NCBI GenBank assembly: GCA_030627585.1
Contig: DAOURU010000084.1
Location: 1 to 5,688 of the forward strand
Reading direction: 5' to 3'
Source of the DNA: Bacillota bacterium
Lineage (GTDB): Bacteria; Bacillota; DSM-12270; Thermacetogeniales; Thermacetogeniaceae
DNA length: 5,688 nt
Part shown: positions 5,594-5,688 of the stretch, piece by piece
How positions within the stretch are numbered: position 1 is the first letter of the stretch
How the letters are laid out: each line of letters opens with the position of its first letter
Notes under the pieces: generated by a model
Told to the model about the DNA's origin: nothing
What the model saw: the letters and a program-made list of their open reading frames with translations, nothing else
Database searches by the model: none
Translations under genes and position numbers: made by a program

Positions 5594-5688
5594 ATGCGGA
5601 AAACAGGTCGTGGGAGGCAGACTGTAGCCCCGGGCTGCGGCAGTGGTGATGGTGGTCACCGTGCTGAGCAAGCTCTTGGGGTTTGGGC
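5594..5688 (+). pseudogene. Start of another MurJ-like gene, apparent one-base insertion (runs off window)
   Basis: An AGGAG site (5579-5583) is followed ten bases later by ATG at 5594, giving MRKTGRGRQTVA. The matching MurJ N-terminal helix, AAAVVMVVTVLSKLLGFG, is present from about 5635 but in another frame. Removing one C from the CCCC run near 5628-5631 joins them as TVARAAAVVMVV, a typical MurJ start. As written, the first frame does not encode MurJ, and the helix frame has a TAG just upstream, leaving only GTG or ATG codons inside the helix as starts. Either the gene is frameshifted or the C run is a sequencing error or slippage site. The rest lies outside the window. Confidence 0.6.

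Overview
The window looks like a decayed accessory segment from a low-to-moderate GC Bacillota, plausibly a thermophilic or anaerobic clostridial or Peptococcaceae-type bacterium. This rests on strong AGGAGG-type ribosome binding sites, GTG and TTG starts, Bacillota-like families (MurJ, DegT/StrS aminotransferase, MazEF, IS21 IstAB) and sharp swings in base composition between neighbouring genes. The species assignment is inference; no RNA gene or housekeeping marker is present.

Layout. 1-309 is the C-terminal end of a MurJ/MviN-type lipid II flippase whose start lies outside the window. 420-1174 is an HD-domain phosphohydrolase broken by an internal deletion and frameshift, followed by an unexplained short open stretch. 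1300-1895 is an intact overlapping pair, a DUF433 antitoxin and a DUF5615 PIN-like toxin. Directly after it (about 1897-2079) comes a second MurJ C-terminal fragment, part of which is about 94% identical in DNA to the first. 2102-2173 may be the stub of a glycosyltransferase. 2174-2664 has no convincing gene but has RNA-like inverted repeats. 2665 to about 4290 is an IS21-family element on the minus strand: terminal repeats, a complete istB, and an istA that has lost its N-terminal half. It is fused to the C-terminal third of a DegT/DnrJ/EryC1/StrS sugar aminotransferase (about 4292-4720). Then comes an N-terminal MurJ fragment with a one-base frameshift (4724-4896), a complete AT-rich MazEF-type toxin-antitoxin operon with its own promoter and palindromic operator (4902-5525), and finally the start of another MurJ-like gene (5594 to the window edge), which seems to carry a one-base insertion in a C run.

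How it fits together. Four separate MurJ-like pieces, two C-terminal and two N-terminal, plus the DegT remnant suggest that this was once a surface-polysaccharide or cell-envelope locus with one or more murJ paralogues. It now appears to have been repeatedly duplicated, cut and invaded by an IS element and two toxin-antitoxin modules. The functional units that look intact are the two toxin-antitoxin pairs and IstB. I see no CRISPR array, tRNA, rRNA or clear Rho-independent terminator. The window does not show a convincing new multi-gene system. The most unusual features are the serial murJ debris and the structured gene-free stretch next to the IS element.
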